Virus record (IMG/VR): IMGVR_UViG_3300009601_000011
Location: 1 to 26,409 of that record
Origin: a virus
Reading direction: 5' to 3' (one strand)
DNA: 26,409 nt
A program made the translations under genes and the position numbers. Shown piece after piece: positions 8,610 through 17,737 of the stretch (the first letter of the stretch is position 1; the number at the start of each line of letters is the position of its first letter). A model generated the notes under the pieces. The model ran no database searches. It saw only the letters and a list, made by a program, of their open reading frames with translations, and was not told where the DNA came from.

Positions 8610-10309
8610 TAACTTTTACCTCTTAATACACAGTTTGCACCAGCTTGAGTCGCTGCATCATAAGAGATTCTCGCTTTTTCTGCTGACTCATCTATTGCTT
8701 TCATACTAGCTCGAACACCTTGCAACGTATCTTTTGCAACGTCTGGTAAATTAGCTATTATTTCTGGATCATCCAATTCTAATAACATAGCTTCATTTTC
8801 TGTCTCTATATCTTCGGCTTTAATCTCACCTAAATCAGTAGTGTCAGCGTTTATTTCATCCACTTTCTCGGCATACGCATCTAATCTTCCTAAGTTATCT
8901 TGCCCTAAAATAGCTGAGTTTTTCTGGTCATCTAATTGTTGTGGTGTTAATCCTGCACCTTCTTGTGTTTGCACAATAGACTCAGTTGTATTAACGTCTT
9001 GTAACCCAGTCTCAGTAACTTGGTTTGTTACAGGGTCTTTTGGTCTAACAACAGCTTCACCATTAGCTCGCCTTAATGCTAAATTTATTGCCTTTAAAGT
9101 TGCCGATAACTTTACTAACTTTTCTTCATTTATAACTTTTTTTTCTTTGCGAAAAATACCTTCTTTAACAACCCTTCCTTGTTTTTGAAGCTCTATTTCA
9201 AGTTCAGTAATTTCTTTAGATTTTTCTAAATTTTCTATATAACTTTTATTATCTCTTGATGTTTGTTTTATTTCAGTCAAAGTTGTGCTCATGTCAGAAA
9301 CTGCACCACCACGAGCATCTGAGCCTAACGTCATCTCTATTTTGTAATCTTCGTCATAAACAGATTTACTTAAAACATCACTTTGATCCACAACTTTTTC
9401 TGTGCCATCAGTATCTTTAATAGTTACAATACCTTCTGCATCTACACTTACTTTTTCCACACTTCTTGGCTGACCTTCACTATCGTAAACTGTAATTCTT
9501 TCTGGTTGATCAGCTTCAGCTTTTATTGTTGTTGTTTCAGCTTCTGATATTATATTATCTAGCTTAACTTGCGTATCACCTAAAGACTGACCTATGGCTG
9601 TCTTCCCAGCCAACTCTCTTGTTTGAGGTGGTAATTTATTTAATCGATCACCTATTTTTCCAAAGCCAACGTGCATTATCCCACCTAAAGCACTACCAAC
9701 GGCTATGTTTAAAAAACTATCTAACATAGTATAACTTTTATCTTGCTCCGCTGCGGCTGCTCCAATAACTAAAGGCTCTACTACGGCTGCTCCAACGGCT
9801 CCATCTATTACACCAGCCATTGCTCTTGAACCACTTTTACCAAGCTTAGATGCCATAACAGCCATTCTAGCTGGACCAATAACAGGGATAAAAGCTGAAG
9901 CAACATTTAATGGATCAAGAAAACTACCAGCTATAGCAACACCGAATTGTGCAGCACCTAAACCAAAGCCACCCTCTGATCGACTAAGTGTAGTTTGAAA
10001 GTTAGTTCTTTTGTCAACTCTATCAGCTAACAGTTGAGCTAATCCAGCTTTTATTCCGCTTTCTCCAACATCAATATCAGCCCTGTAATATTCGCTTTCT
10101 GCCCAAGCCGCTTTTGAGATAGTTTCGCCTTGTGTGCCTTTGCCAATATACTGCTCACCCAATCTGTTTAAAGCATTTAAAGGGTTATAATACAAAGTCT
10201 CTTGAAAAGAAGCACCTAAAACATCCCTTGTTCCAGCTTTTTGAAGATCATAATATTGATTTGTAATATTTTTATCTTCCTTCTGTTCTGGAATATACAT
10301 TTGAACCAT
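8609..10309 (-). CDS. Internal virion protein with membrane-active Gly/Ala-rich region
   Basis: This 566-residue protein starts at 10309 in a TAATG overlap with the gene before it; an in-frame ATG at 10300 is a possible alternative start. Residues about 112-216 contain three hydrophobic Gly/Ala-rich segments (around GGFGLGAAQFGVAIAGSF, AGVIDGAVGAAVVEP and NIAVGSALGGIMHVGFG) that could insert into a membrane during ejection. The second half is acidic and probably coiled (about 340-420). It ends AGANCVLRGKS and is followed immediately by the 869-residue gene, again through TAATG. The position matches the T7 gp15/gp16 module. No enzymatic motif is visible. Confidence 0.65.
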   Translation of the reverse strand: MVQMYIPEQKEDKNITNQYYDLQKAGTRDVLGASFQETLYYNPLNALNRLGEQYIGKGTQGETISKAAWAESEYYRADIDVGESGIKAGLAQLLADRVDKRTNFQTTLSRSEGGFGLGAAQFGVAIAGSFLDPLNVASAFIPVIGPARMAVMASKLGKSGSRAMAGVIDGAVGAAVVEPLVIGAAAAEQDKSYTMLDSFLNIAVGSALGGIMHVGFGKIGDRLNKLPPQTRELAGKTAIGQSLGDTQVKLDNIISEAETTTIKAEADQPERITVYDSEGQPRSVEKVSVDAEGIVTIKDTDGTEKVVDQSDVLSKSVYDEDYKIEMTLGSDARGGAVSDMSTTLTEIKQTSRDNKSYIENLEKSKEITELEIELQKQGRVVKEGIFRKEKKVINEEKLVKLSATLKAINLALRRANGEAVVRPKDPVTNQVTETGLQDVNTTESIVQTQEGAGLTPQQLDDQKNSAILGQDNLGRLDAYAEKVDEINADTTDLGEIKAEDIETENEAMLLELDDPEIIANLPDVAKDTLQGVRASMKAIDESAEKARISYDAATQAGANCVLRGKS

Positions 10310-12930
10310 TAGAATAATTGCCTTGTTTTTAAAAAGTTCATTAATCTTGTTTCTTTAGGGATAACCATTTGCGATCTTCGACCTGCAATATTTACTTTTT
10401 CATAAACATCCTTGCTTTGTATCTCTGCAAGTTTATCTATTGATGTAAATAAATTAGTTAGCTTTATTGTTACAAATGGATTCATATTATCATTGCTAGA
10501 AAATTCATCAGGAAACATTGTCGGAGATATCCTTTTTGCAATATTACCTAAAGCATCTACTAAATAGACTCCTTCATTATCCGTTGTGGTCCTCCATGTA
10601 CCTTTTTTTGATAGGTCACTAAAGTATTCATTTGACCATGCAATCTTTGCTTCCTCGCTTAAATTTGGGGGAGGAGGTGGAGCTTCAATAATTGTTTTTA
10701 GATAGTCAGTATTTTCTCTTAATACAGTTTGTAAAATTGTTGTTATAGGTTGTGCTATCTCATTATACTCAGATGAAAACCGAACAGTTACATCATTTAC
10801 TTTATTATCCAAATTATAATGATTGCCAATAACTTCAGAATAAGCTCTTTTTGCAGAAGCCGTTGAGTCCAGACCTATTGATTTGTAATATTGGGCTGTG
10901 TTTACAACCATGTCACGCATTGCTGTAACATGATCGGCTCTGCCTTGAGTATAGCCACCACCTAAAACCTTATCGTAGCCACCGCCTAAAACAGTTTCCG
11001 TATAACCACCCATTTCTAAAACAACGGCTTCTCTTATTGTTGTTTTGTCCGCACTAGTAACAGAAGCAGAAACACTTTTTATTGTCTCTGCGTTGTTTGC
11101 AAAAATAACTCCTTTTATTCTAGCATCTTCTGGGTAAGCCATTAATAAATTATCTATCGGAGTTATTGTTTTTGTGCGTATTAAATGCCTTAAAACTCGA
11201 TTTTGGTTAACCCCAAAGCTAGTTATAAAATTGTTTCCAATGGCGGCTCTTTCTGAATAAGTGTTTTCGCCAGAATTAAACTCTGCTTCAAATTTATTTA
11301 ATTGGTCATTGGTTGTAACTCTTATATCTAATTCATTTATATTCATAGATTTTTGCAATGAAATCATATTTTCTATTGTTATTTCTTTGCCTTTGTTTTG
11401 ACTTGCATAATAACCAATAAAATCATTTTTTTGCAAAGCGTTTCTATTAGTTATTTGTTGCTTAAAAGAATTGTAAGCTAACTCATCTTTTTTGTTCCCA
11501 TTGCTCTTTACCCAAGCAAGGTGCAATTCTTCTGTTTTTTTAGTTACGGATTCCGCATCTTGAAACTGCACAATTTTAAATGCTGATGATGCTTTTATTT
11601 CTGCCTTTATTTGTTCACTAACAGTTCTTGCTAGTTTGTATTCTTCAGCTAAATTTAATGTAGTCACTACCCCATCAAGTTTGTTTTCATTTTCTTGAGA
11701 CAAAAGACCATCTGCTTTTATGTCAGATACCATGCTCTCTACTATAGATTGGGCATTGTCAATAGCTTGTTTTGCTTTTGTTTTAATTTCATTTTTAATT
11801 AAGCTTTTTATTTGAGTTTGGTGTGAAAAAGGATAGTCTTTATACTTTTCATCAACTTCTTTTTGCATATTTTTTAAGTAAGACAAAGATTTATCTTTCA
11901 TTAAAATTGACAAACTTTTGCTTGTTTCATCAAGTTGTTTGCTTAACTGATTACTTCTTACTGATTCAACTTTTGATGCCACCCTTTCAAGCAATGCAAC
12001 AGGCAATTTGCTAGGGTTTATTTTTAAAACTTTGCCGTCAATATTTTTAGTTTCAATTTCGCTTGTGCTTGATTTTAATCTTTTTAATAATTTTTCGTAT
12101 GTTTTTTCCTCCAACATAAATTCTGGGTTAAGAAATACATACCTTTGCATAGCATCAACGTACTCGTTTTCAACTCTAGTTTTGTCTTGATCTATAAGAG
12201 CTTCTAATTTTAATTTCGTTTCTGGTAAAAAACTTTTGTTTTTTAATTCAGATTTAAGAATATCTATTTTTTCAAGAGTGTCAGCGTTGCCAGAAGATAC
12301 AGTAAAATCGTTTACTTCAATAGTTAATAAAGCATCTTCATGCGTGGAATATTCAAAGTTTGCTGTTTCACCATTCGCTATAGCGGTGCTGTATATATCA
12401 CGCAACTCATCTTCCATAGAACCTCTTAATTGATTGCCTACAGGTAACTTTGTTATTTCTGATATAAGGGCAGTAGCAGCGTTATTGTGTAAATTTGAAT
12501 TGTAATCCCTACCTCTATCAAATGATAAGGTTTTATGATTTTGCATTTTACTACTTTGATACAAAATCATTTCAGCTTTGATTTCTTTAACTTGTCTTTT
12601 ATTTAACCCTTTATTAAAGTATTCTTTTTCAAATTTTTTATTAAAGTCTTCTAATTCTAATTGAGCACCTACTGTATCTCTTTTTTTACTGTTTCTAATT
12701 ACTTCATTAGACTGGTCATTATACAATGCTTTTATTTCGCTTTTAGCAGCCTTTGTGTTTTCAGCCTGTTCAGCCATACTAAAGTTATAAGCAACATCTT
12801 GAGCTTTTGCATAAAAGTCAGCAGCCGCTAATTGAGAATTAACTATTCCAGGGTCAGCCCTTAATCCTATCTGTGGGCTAACGTCTTTAACTCGTTGTCC
12901 AAGTTGGCTATATGTAGGTATCTTTGGCAT
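10309..12930 (-). CDS. Large internal virion protein, 873 aa
   Basis: The start at 12930 has AGGA about nine bases upstream. The 873-residue product is charged and mainly helical, with many Lys/Glu/Gln repeats suggesting coiled coils between about 60 and 480. The C-terminal third contains a short duplicated GGGY motif near residue 650 and a run of five prolines near residue 755. It follows the gp14-like core protein, so it most likely belongs to the internal core that is ejected with the DNA. I find no peptidoglycan-hydrolase motif and no transmembrane segment. The assignment rests on gene order, size and composition, because these proteins diverge quickly. Confidence 0.65.
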   Translation of the reverse strand: MPKIPTYSQLGQRVKDVSPQIGLRADPGIVNSQLAAADFYAKAQDVAYNFSMAEQAENTKAAKSEIKALYNDQSNEVIRNSKKRDTVGAQLELEDFNKKFEKEYFNKGLNKRQVKEIKAEMILYQSSKMQNHKTLSFDRGRDYNSNLHNNAATALISEITKLPVGNQLRGSMEDELRDIYSTAIANGETANFEYSTHEDALLTIEVNDFTVSSGNADTLEKIDILKSELKNKSFLPETKLKLEALIDQDKTRVENEYVDAMQRYVFLNPEFMLEEKTYEKLLKRLKSSTSEIETKNIDGKVLKINPSKLPVALLERVASKVESVRSNQLSKQLDETSKSLSILMKDKSLSYLKNMQKEVDEKYKDYPFSHQTQIKSLIKNEIKTKAKQAIDNAQSIVESMVSDIKADGLLSQENENKLDGVVTTLNLAEEYKLARTVSEQIKAEIKASSAFKIVQFQDAESVTKKTEELHLAWVKSNGNKKDELAYNSFKQQITNRNALQKNDFIGYYASQNKGKEITIENMISLQKSMNINELDIRVTTNDQLNKFEAEFNSGENTYSERAAIGNNFITSFGVNQNRVLRHLIRTKTITPIDNLLMAYPEDARIKGVIFANNAETIKSVSASVTSADKTTIREAVVLEMGGYTETVLGGGYDKVLGGGYTQGRADHVTAMRDMVVNTAQYYKSIGLDSTASAKRAYSEVIGNHYNLDNKVNDVTVRFSSEYNEIAQPITTILQTVLRENTDYLKTIIEAPPPPPNLSEEAKIAWSNEYFSDLSKKGTWRTTTDNEGVYLVDALGNIAKRISPTMFPDEFSSNDNMNPFVTIKLTNLFTSIDKLAEIQSKDVYEKVNIAGRRSQMVIPKETRLMNFLKTRQLF
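10952..10992. repeat. Short tandem duplication inside the 873-aa protein gene
   Basis: The 17-base core TAGCCACCACCTAAAAC at 10952-10968 recurs at 10976-10992 with one change (A to G), 24 bases apart and in frame. On the coding strand it gives two VLGGGY units separated by Asp-Lys. A shorter relative (GGYTE) follows at about 11001-11012. The spacing of eight codons keeps the frame. Confidence 0.75.
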
Positions 12931-12949
12931 ATCTTTATCCTAATTTATA

Positions 12950-13450
12950 TTATACTTCTTGTCCGCCCATAATCCCAGTATCTTGCTTGTCTGTTCCTCC
13001 TCCAGACATTCCGTAAGCCTTCCCAGCCGTTCCTAACAAAGTTGCATAGCTTTGATAGTTTGCTGCACTTTTTCTAGCTTTACCACCTAACCTAATCATA
13101 GCGGCTTGAGCTGTTTTGTTTAGTTGCTGCGTATCGCTTGCGAATCTAAGTTCTATCATATCCATTTCAGTTCCCATATAAGCGTCTCTCAAAGCTAGTA
13201 AATTACTACCTGTTGCAGTGACAACTCCCGATTTAGCTGCGGCAACCCTTTGTGAAGACACTAATCTTTCAGACCCTTGCCTTAATCTTTTTTCTTCCTT
13301 CCTTGAATTTCTTGCTAGAAGTATCTTTTCATTCTCAGCAACCTGTGCACCATATTCAGCGTTTAAACCAGCTTGTTTACCCGCTGCTTTTTGAGCCGAA
13401 GCCGTCATAACTCCCGATACGACTATTGCTGCTGTTGCTACCCAAGTCAT
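12950..13450 (-). CDS. Internal virion protein, T7 gp14-like
   Basis: This 166-residue protein has a hydrophobic N-terminus (MTWVATAAIVVSGVMTASAQ), then an Ala/Lys/Arg/Glu-rich helical body with QRVAAAKSGVVTATGSNL at about residues 66-83, and a flexible Gly-rich tail. Size, composition and place between the tail-tube genes and the large internal proteins agree with gp14-type core proteins, which form the outer-membrane part of the ejection channel in T7. The start shares a base with the stop of the preceding GNAT-like gene (TAATG) and has GGTGG just upstream. Homology is inferred from pattern and synteny. Confidence 0.7.
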   Translation of the reverse strand: MTWVATAAIVVSGVMTASAQKAAGKQAGLNAEYGAQVAENEKILLARNSRKEEKRLRQGSERLVSSQRVAAAKSGVVTATGSNLLALRDAYMGTEMDMIELRFASDTQQLNKTAQAAMIRLGGKARKSAANYQSYATLLGTAGKAYGMSGGGTDKQDTGIMGGQEV

Positions 13451-13875
13451 TACACCACCCTCGCAAAACGATAATAGTCCGAGCCATCTGGTCCAAACTT
13501 TTTCATTAAACCTTCATTTTCAAAGCCAAGCCATTCGACATATCTTACAGCTTGTTTATCATTTGTATGCACACTAGCTTGAATACGCTTCAAATCATTC
13601 TCCTCTTGCACATGATCTAACAGCGAACTGCTGTATTTGGCAACAGAAAAAGGTTTTTTGTAAGCCATGCTTGACATAACAAACCACGCTTCACCAACGC
13701 CTTTCCACAATCCATAAACTCCGCCAATCATAAATACCTTACTTTCTAGCATCGCTGTGTACGCACTTAAACAGTTCTCTTTCACCATAGCTAACTTTGA
13801 GCTTTCTGGAAAATGAAAATTCGTTTCTATCATATCTAAATGTTCTTTCTCAAACTGTATAAATCTAAGCGTCAA
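13450..13875 (-). CDS. GNAT-fold protein, T7 gp13-like, TTG start
   Basis: This 141-residue protein looks like a GNAT acyltransferase fold. It opens with a beta strand (TLRFIQFEKEHLDMI), has the core strand VYGLWKGVGEAWFVMS, and ends with the typical NDKQAVRYVEWLGFENEG helix-strand arm. Podoviruses of this type encode such a protein (gp13 position) beside the core proteins. The best start is TTG at 13875, with AGAAGG ten bases upstream; the first in-frame ATG, at codon 15, would remove the first strand. It overlaps the end of the tail-tube gene by 11 bases. The acetyl-CoA loop (Q/RxxGxG/A) is not clear, so it may be structural rather than catalytic. Confidence 0.75.
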   Translation of the reverse strand: MTLRFIQFEKEHLDMIETNFHFPESSKLAMVKENCLSAYTAMLESKVFMIGGVYGLWKGVGEAWFVMSSMAYKKPFSVAKYSSSLLDHVQEENDLKRIQASVHTNDKQAVRYVEWLGFENEGLMKKFGPDGSDYYRFARVV

Positions 13876-16597
13876 ATGTATTAGACCTTCTCATAATAGC
13901 TAATACTGTCATTGGCAATGGTTGTGTCTGCCTTATTACAATCTTAGCATCGTTATCATAACCCGATGGAAATGATATTTCTTTATCTCCATTAAACAAA
14001 GGTACGGCTTGATCCATGCTCATACTACTGTCTCTGAATGGTAGTCTATCTAAGTTATCTAAGTCTGGTCCTAACTCTGCACCGACTGTTTGAAAGAACC
14101 TGGCTGTAACACCATGTATTCTTTTAATCTTTCCTTGTGCAATTCCATCTTCCGCACCAGCTTCCATTCTTAAAGTCTCAACTAATGAAGTATACCCATA
14201 ACCAATATGAACTTTAGATGAGCTTCTATCTAATGTAATCGCACCACCAGATATTGTTTTATCTGCATGTGCAGCACCATCAGCAAGTATTTGCACAGTT
14301 TCACCTTCTAAATGATTAAGACCAGATATAGTTGTTGTGGCTGTGCTATCGTATGACAACCCATTGTCTACAAAGAAAGCATCTTCAACATCATTATTGA
14401 AATACAAAGATTTTAGATAAGCAACACTTCTAGTCGTTGCACCATTTATAGTTCTCTTAACGGATATATAAACTTGATCTTCAGCACCACTTGGTATTGC
14501 TGTAATACTCTCCACGACAGGAGCACTTTGGTTTGCTGTTGTTAATCTTGTTGTGTCTGAAGAAACAATACTTAAATAAGCGTAAGCACTTGGAGCGGTT
14601 TCTGTAATTGTTACAACAGCCGCTGCTGGGTTAACCACAGTAAAATCAGCGTGAGCGTTAATGACTGTAAATATATTATCTGCGGTTACGTTATTGCTTG
14701 TGTATGGTCTAAACCCCGTAGTGCTTGCAGGGCTACTAGCACCGACCGCTTCAGATGTAAATGTTATCACTTCGCCATCAGACTTAGTTAGTTTTAATGT
14801 CGTACCTACAGCTATGTTTGCATAATCGCTAACTGTAATTGTTGCATCGCCAAACCTGCCACCAACTTTATGCTCATGCCAACCTATTGTTGCATTAGCC
14901 CTATCATAAGTTAATCCAATTAATCTTCCATCGGCATGGACAAACCATATTATCAACTCAGGTTCTTGTTGCCAAACCATATCAGTCAAGCCGCCTCTAG
15001 CTAAATGATCGGCTAAAACTGTTAAATCAACACCCAATAAACCATCAGTGTCTAAATCAAAGGTGATTTCTTTTACTTTTTCAGAACCTTTTTGAATTAA
15101 TATTGTACTGTTTCCCGCTCTTAGAGGTCTGATATCGCCAGTGCCAAAGGTGGTTTCTCTTAATACATTTACATTCGTTGGCGTTACTGGCTCAGAACCC
15201 GACCCACCAGATAATGTAAATTCAGCACTAGTTGTTAATAACTGTAGAAATCTAGCTGGTAATAGATGCTTTATTACGTTCACTTGATCTGAAGCTATCG
15301 TGACATTTATACCACTATCGTCTAATATACCAGGAGTGTGATTTTCAAAGTCAGCCGACACTGAACCAAAGATTGTCTGCGGTTGATCTGTTGTTGCAGC
15401 GAAATATAATCGTTCTTCATAAAACCCTATGGCTCTTGGAAACCCTGTCGTTGCACTAAAGCTACCAAACGACCATAGCTTTGTAGCGTTGCCACTCGCC
15501 ACCACATGATCTGGCAAAAACCCTGTGTCATTTTTAAATAACGCTGTAACTGTAGTTGCGTTGGTATAAGCTGTGATCTTTAAATACCCTGTTGCCGTAT
15601 GTTGAAAAGTCCATTTAACACTTCCATAGGTTTCTTCACCATCTAAATGCACTGGAGGCGTTGCACCACTTGTTTGAGTAGTTCCAGTAGTCTGTTTATA
15701 AACATTTCCGTTATATCGTACTGTGACAGTGTTTGCGTAACTTGTCGCTGCCACCCATTCATCGTGGTTTATTTCTAATATCTCTCTAAATCTTATTAAC
15801 CTTCCAACATCAGTGCTGGCAAACGTGTCCGCTGAAGCTGTGACAGTAACTGACCCTGTGTTAGCCGAAGCGTACATTGTTGTATTGGTTATATTCTCAT
15901 CTAAATACGGACCATCAGTAAAGTCGATATCGCTTAATGCCCATGCTGTATGACTCGTTCTTGTTAATTTTGCTGGTGCATGATTAATGTTAGCTAAGTA
16001 TAAAACATCAGCGGACTGAGCAAAGTTAATTGTGGACAGTTGAGCCGTTGTATACGTTGTTGTGACTTCTGTTATCTCACCAACAGTTCCAGCACTGCCA
16101 TAAGTTGTGTATGCAGTGCTATTAATGCCACTTAATTGAAATGTGTTTGTTGTTTTGCCAGCAACAGTGAACTCTAAGTTGTTTACTTCTGTCATGCCGA
16201 CAACGCTAGCGATAAACACTCTATCGCCATTATCCAAGCCATGACCCGCTGCCGTTACCACGGCTGGATTAGCTTTTGTAATAGCGGTAATAGCTGTTGT
16301 TGCTGCGGTGACTAATCCACCATCTTTAAATATTCTAATATAATTATTACCAAACTCTAATACATAGGCTTGGGTATCACTAAATTCAAAGTTAATTAAT
16401 CTGACTTGCCCGCCATCCTTAGATGTTCCTGCATAGTAAGTTCCAGGTCTTCGTGCAATACCGCCTTGCGGAAACACAACCATGTTCTCTAATTCTTTAA
16501 CTGCTTCAGCGTATTTCTGTAAATCAATCCTACCTTCTAAGCGTGGAGATATTTCACCCGCTCTGAAATTGGTGATAATAGACGATACTCTAGCCAT
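13865..16597 (-). CDS. Tail tubular protein B-like nozzle protein with inserted domains
   Basis: The 910-residue product opens with the signature of podovirus tail nozzle/stabilisation proteins: FRAGEISPRLEGRIDLQKYA, then ELENMVVFPQGGIARRPGT. It would form the distal tail tube. Residues about 95-175 form an insert like the FCCH-type domain often reported in such proteins (VTAAGHGLDNGDRVFI, then TNTFQLSGINST). A second insert at about 275-335 has a carbohydrate-binding-like pattern (VAATSYANTVTVRYNGNVYKQ). A third Thr/Ala-rich insert lies at about 575-690. The start at 16597 follows the tail tubular A-like gene by one base, with AAGG about nine bases upstream. Confidence 0.85.
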   Translation of the reverse strand: MARVSSIITNFRAGEISPRLEGRIDLQKYAEAVKELENMVVFPQGGIARRPGTYYAGTSKDGGQVRLINFEFSDTQAYVLEFGNNYIRIFKDGGLVTAATTAITAITKANPAVVTAAGHGLDNGDRVFIASVVGMTEVNNLEFTVAGKTTNTFQLSGINSTAYTTYGSAGTVGEITEVTTTYTTAQLSTINFAQSADVLYLANINHAPAKLTRTSHTAWALSDIDFTDGPYLDENITNTTMYASANTGSVTVTASADTFASTDVGRLIRFREILEINHDEWVAATSYANTVTVRYNGNVYKQTTGTTQTSGATPPVHLDGEETYGSVKWTFQHTATGYLKITAYTNATTVTALFKNDTGFLPDHVVASGNATKLWSFGSFSATTGFPRAIGFYEERLYFAATTDQPQTIFGSVSADFENHTPGILDDSGINVTIASDQVNVIKHLLPARFLQLLTTSAEFTLSGGSGSEPVTPTNVNVLRETTFGTGDIRPLRAGNSTILIQKGSEKVKEITFDLDTDGLLGVDLTVLADHLARGGLTDMVWQQEPELIIWFVHADGRLIGLTYDRANATIGWHEHKVGGRFGDATITVSDYANIAVGTTLKLTKSDGEVITFTSEAVGASSPASTTGFRPYTSNNVTADNIFTVINAHADFTVVNPAAAVVTITETAPSAYAYLSIVSSDTTRLTTANQSAPVVESITAIPSGAEDQVYISVKRTINGATTRSVAYLKSLYFNNDVEDAFFVDNGLSYDSTATTTISGLNHLEGETVQILADGAAHADKTISGGAITLDRSSSKVHIGYGYTSLVETLRMEAGAEDGIAQGKIKRIHGVTARFFQTVGAELGPDLDNLDRLPFRDSSMSMDQAVPLFNGDKEISFPSGYDNDAKIVIRQTQPLPMTVLAIMRRSNTFDA

Positions 16598-16598
16598 A

Positions 16599-17195
16599 TT
16601 AGAACCTTGCGTTTGTGTAAGTATCTGCCTGTAGTTGTTCTGGGAAGCCTTCTAGTGCATCCATACTTCGAGCTTCACTTAGCCTTGTTTGGTATAATGC
16701 GTATATAGATTGTGCCAGTGCATTACTTCCTGTAATTGCATAAGCCGTTTCTGAAGCTAATCTATGAGCAATCGTACTGCTTAGAAGAGGATCATACTGT
16801 TCCGTATCCGCAACTCTTCCAACATAAATAATCGAACAAGTGCCTTCGTTAGATAAGACTTTTCTACCTTCGATCTTATACATAACATTGCTATCATACG
16901 CAGCAACATCATTGTTTACAGTGGAGTTCCAAAAAGAAAGAACCCTTAAACAATAAGGATCGGTTGGTAATGTAAACTGATAGGTGAATCCAAAAGGCGG
17001 TGCATCTGTGTCTTGTGCTAATGCAGACCTTGATATAGCTACGTTCCAAGTGTGTGACCTTAGAACGGAATCTCTAACTGTCTCGAATCTTCTATTGCAA
17101 AGTCGTGCTTCTTTTGAGTTCTCCGTTAATGCAGTAATAGTTGCTGCACCAAGTAAATCCATAGCTTCGTTACAAATATCCACGACTGACGGCAT
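16599..17195 (-). CDS. Tail tubular protein A-like (gp11-type)
   Basis: This 198-residue protein has the length and pattern of the gp11 tail tubular A family, which forms the gatekeeper ring under the connector: VDICNEAMDLLGAATITAL at the N-terminus, then CNRRFETVRDSVLRSHTWN, then a beta region with LPTDPYCLRVLSFWN, and C-terminal helices. It is encoded directly before the tail tubular B-like gene, as in T7. AGGAG lies eight to nine bases before the ATG at 17195. Only about 50 bases separate it from the previous gene, and they contain a stem-loop described separately. Confidence 0.85.
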   Translation of the reverse strand: MPSVVDICNEAMDLLGAATITALTENSKEARLCNRRFETVRDSVLRSHTWNVAISRSALAQDTDAPPFGFTYQFTLPTDPYCLRVLSFWNSTVNNDVAAYDSNVMYKIEGRKVLSNEGTCSIIYVGRVADTEQYDPLLSSTIAHRLASETAYAITGSNALAQSIYALYQTRLSEARSMDALEGFPEQLQADTYTNARF

Positions 17196-17211
17196 AATAA
17201 ACTCCTAGAGA

Positions 17212-17238
17212 TAGAGAGCAGCGTTAAACTGCTCCCTA
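17212..17238 (-). other. Stem-loop between head genes and tail genes
   Basis: In the leftward RNA, TAGGGAGCAG pairs with CTGCTCTCTA around a seven-base loop, giving ten base pairs with one G-U. The same DNA read rightward would have an A-C mismatch at that place, so the structure fits the leftward transcript better. It lies just after the capsid and decoration genes, the place of the T7 late terminator, but no U-tract follows it on the leftward RNA. It may slow polymerase or protect the upstream mRNA end. Confidence 0.5.
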
Positions 17239-17245
17239 GTTTTTA

Positions 17246-17725
17246 TTAGTTTACAACGTATTCGATGATAAAAGACATCGTTCCAACAGTACCACCTGTT
17301 GCGGAAAACGTAACCGCAGTATAGTAATATCCACCTGGATCAGTCGTATCTCCAGCCATTGCATGAACTTTAAGTCCAGTAGTTTCAATAGCTGCTGCCT
17401 CGTAACGCACATCTGTCATTGCACCAGCATCAGCCACAGCAGTTGCAAAGTAATCTTCATCTTTGACAACGCCAGCGGATGTGTAAAGTCCAACATTAAA
17501 CGTACATGAGCCACCAAAAGTGTCTGTTCCTATTGCCAAGCTTTTAATAGTCGCATTACTTGGAATGGGAGCAAGCATTATTATGTCATTATCAGTGCTG
17601 TCTCCAGCCAATAACTCCAAAGTTCCTTGAGCGATTCTTACCACGCCTTGAAACATACTAGCATCGTTTATAACGACAGGAGTAGCTTCAAAGTTAGCTA
17701 CAAGTGTTGAGTTTCGTGTAGTCAT
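17246..17725 (-). CDS. Putative capsid decoration or head protein
   Basis: This 159-residue protein is encoded immediately after the major capsid protein and is preceded by GGAGGG eight bases before the ATG at 17725. It is predicted to be all beta, Ala/Thr/Gly-rich and low in charge, with no signal peptide and no cysteines except near residue 74. Its position and composition fit a small head decoration or fibre protein displayed on the capsid. No specific family is recognised, so the function is inferred from neighbours. Confidence 0.6.
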   Translation of the reverse strand: MTTRNSTLVANFEATPVVINDASMFQGVVRIAQGTLELLAGDSTDNDIIMLAPIPSNATIKSLAIGTDTFGGSCTFNVGLYTSAGVVKDEDYFATAVADAGAMTDVRYEAAAIETTGLKVHAMAGDTTDPGGYYYTAVTFSATGGTVGTMSFIIEYVVN

Positions 17726-17737
17726 TTTCTAGCCCTC

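Noticed and set aside
14736-14742. ACTAGCA heptamer inside the tail nozzle gene
   Set aside because: Within a coding region, no adjacent start codon or stem-loop; expected by chance.
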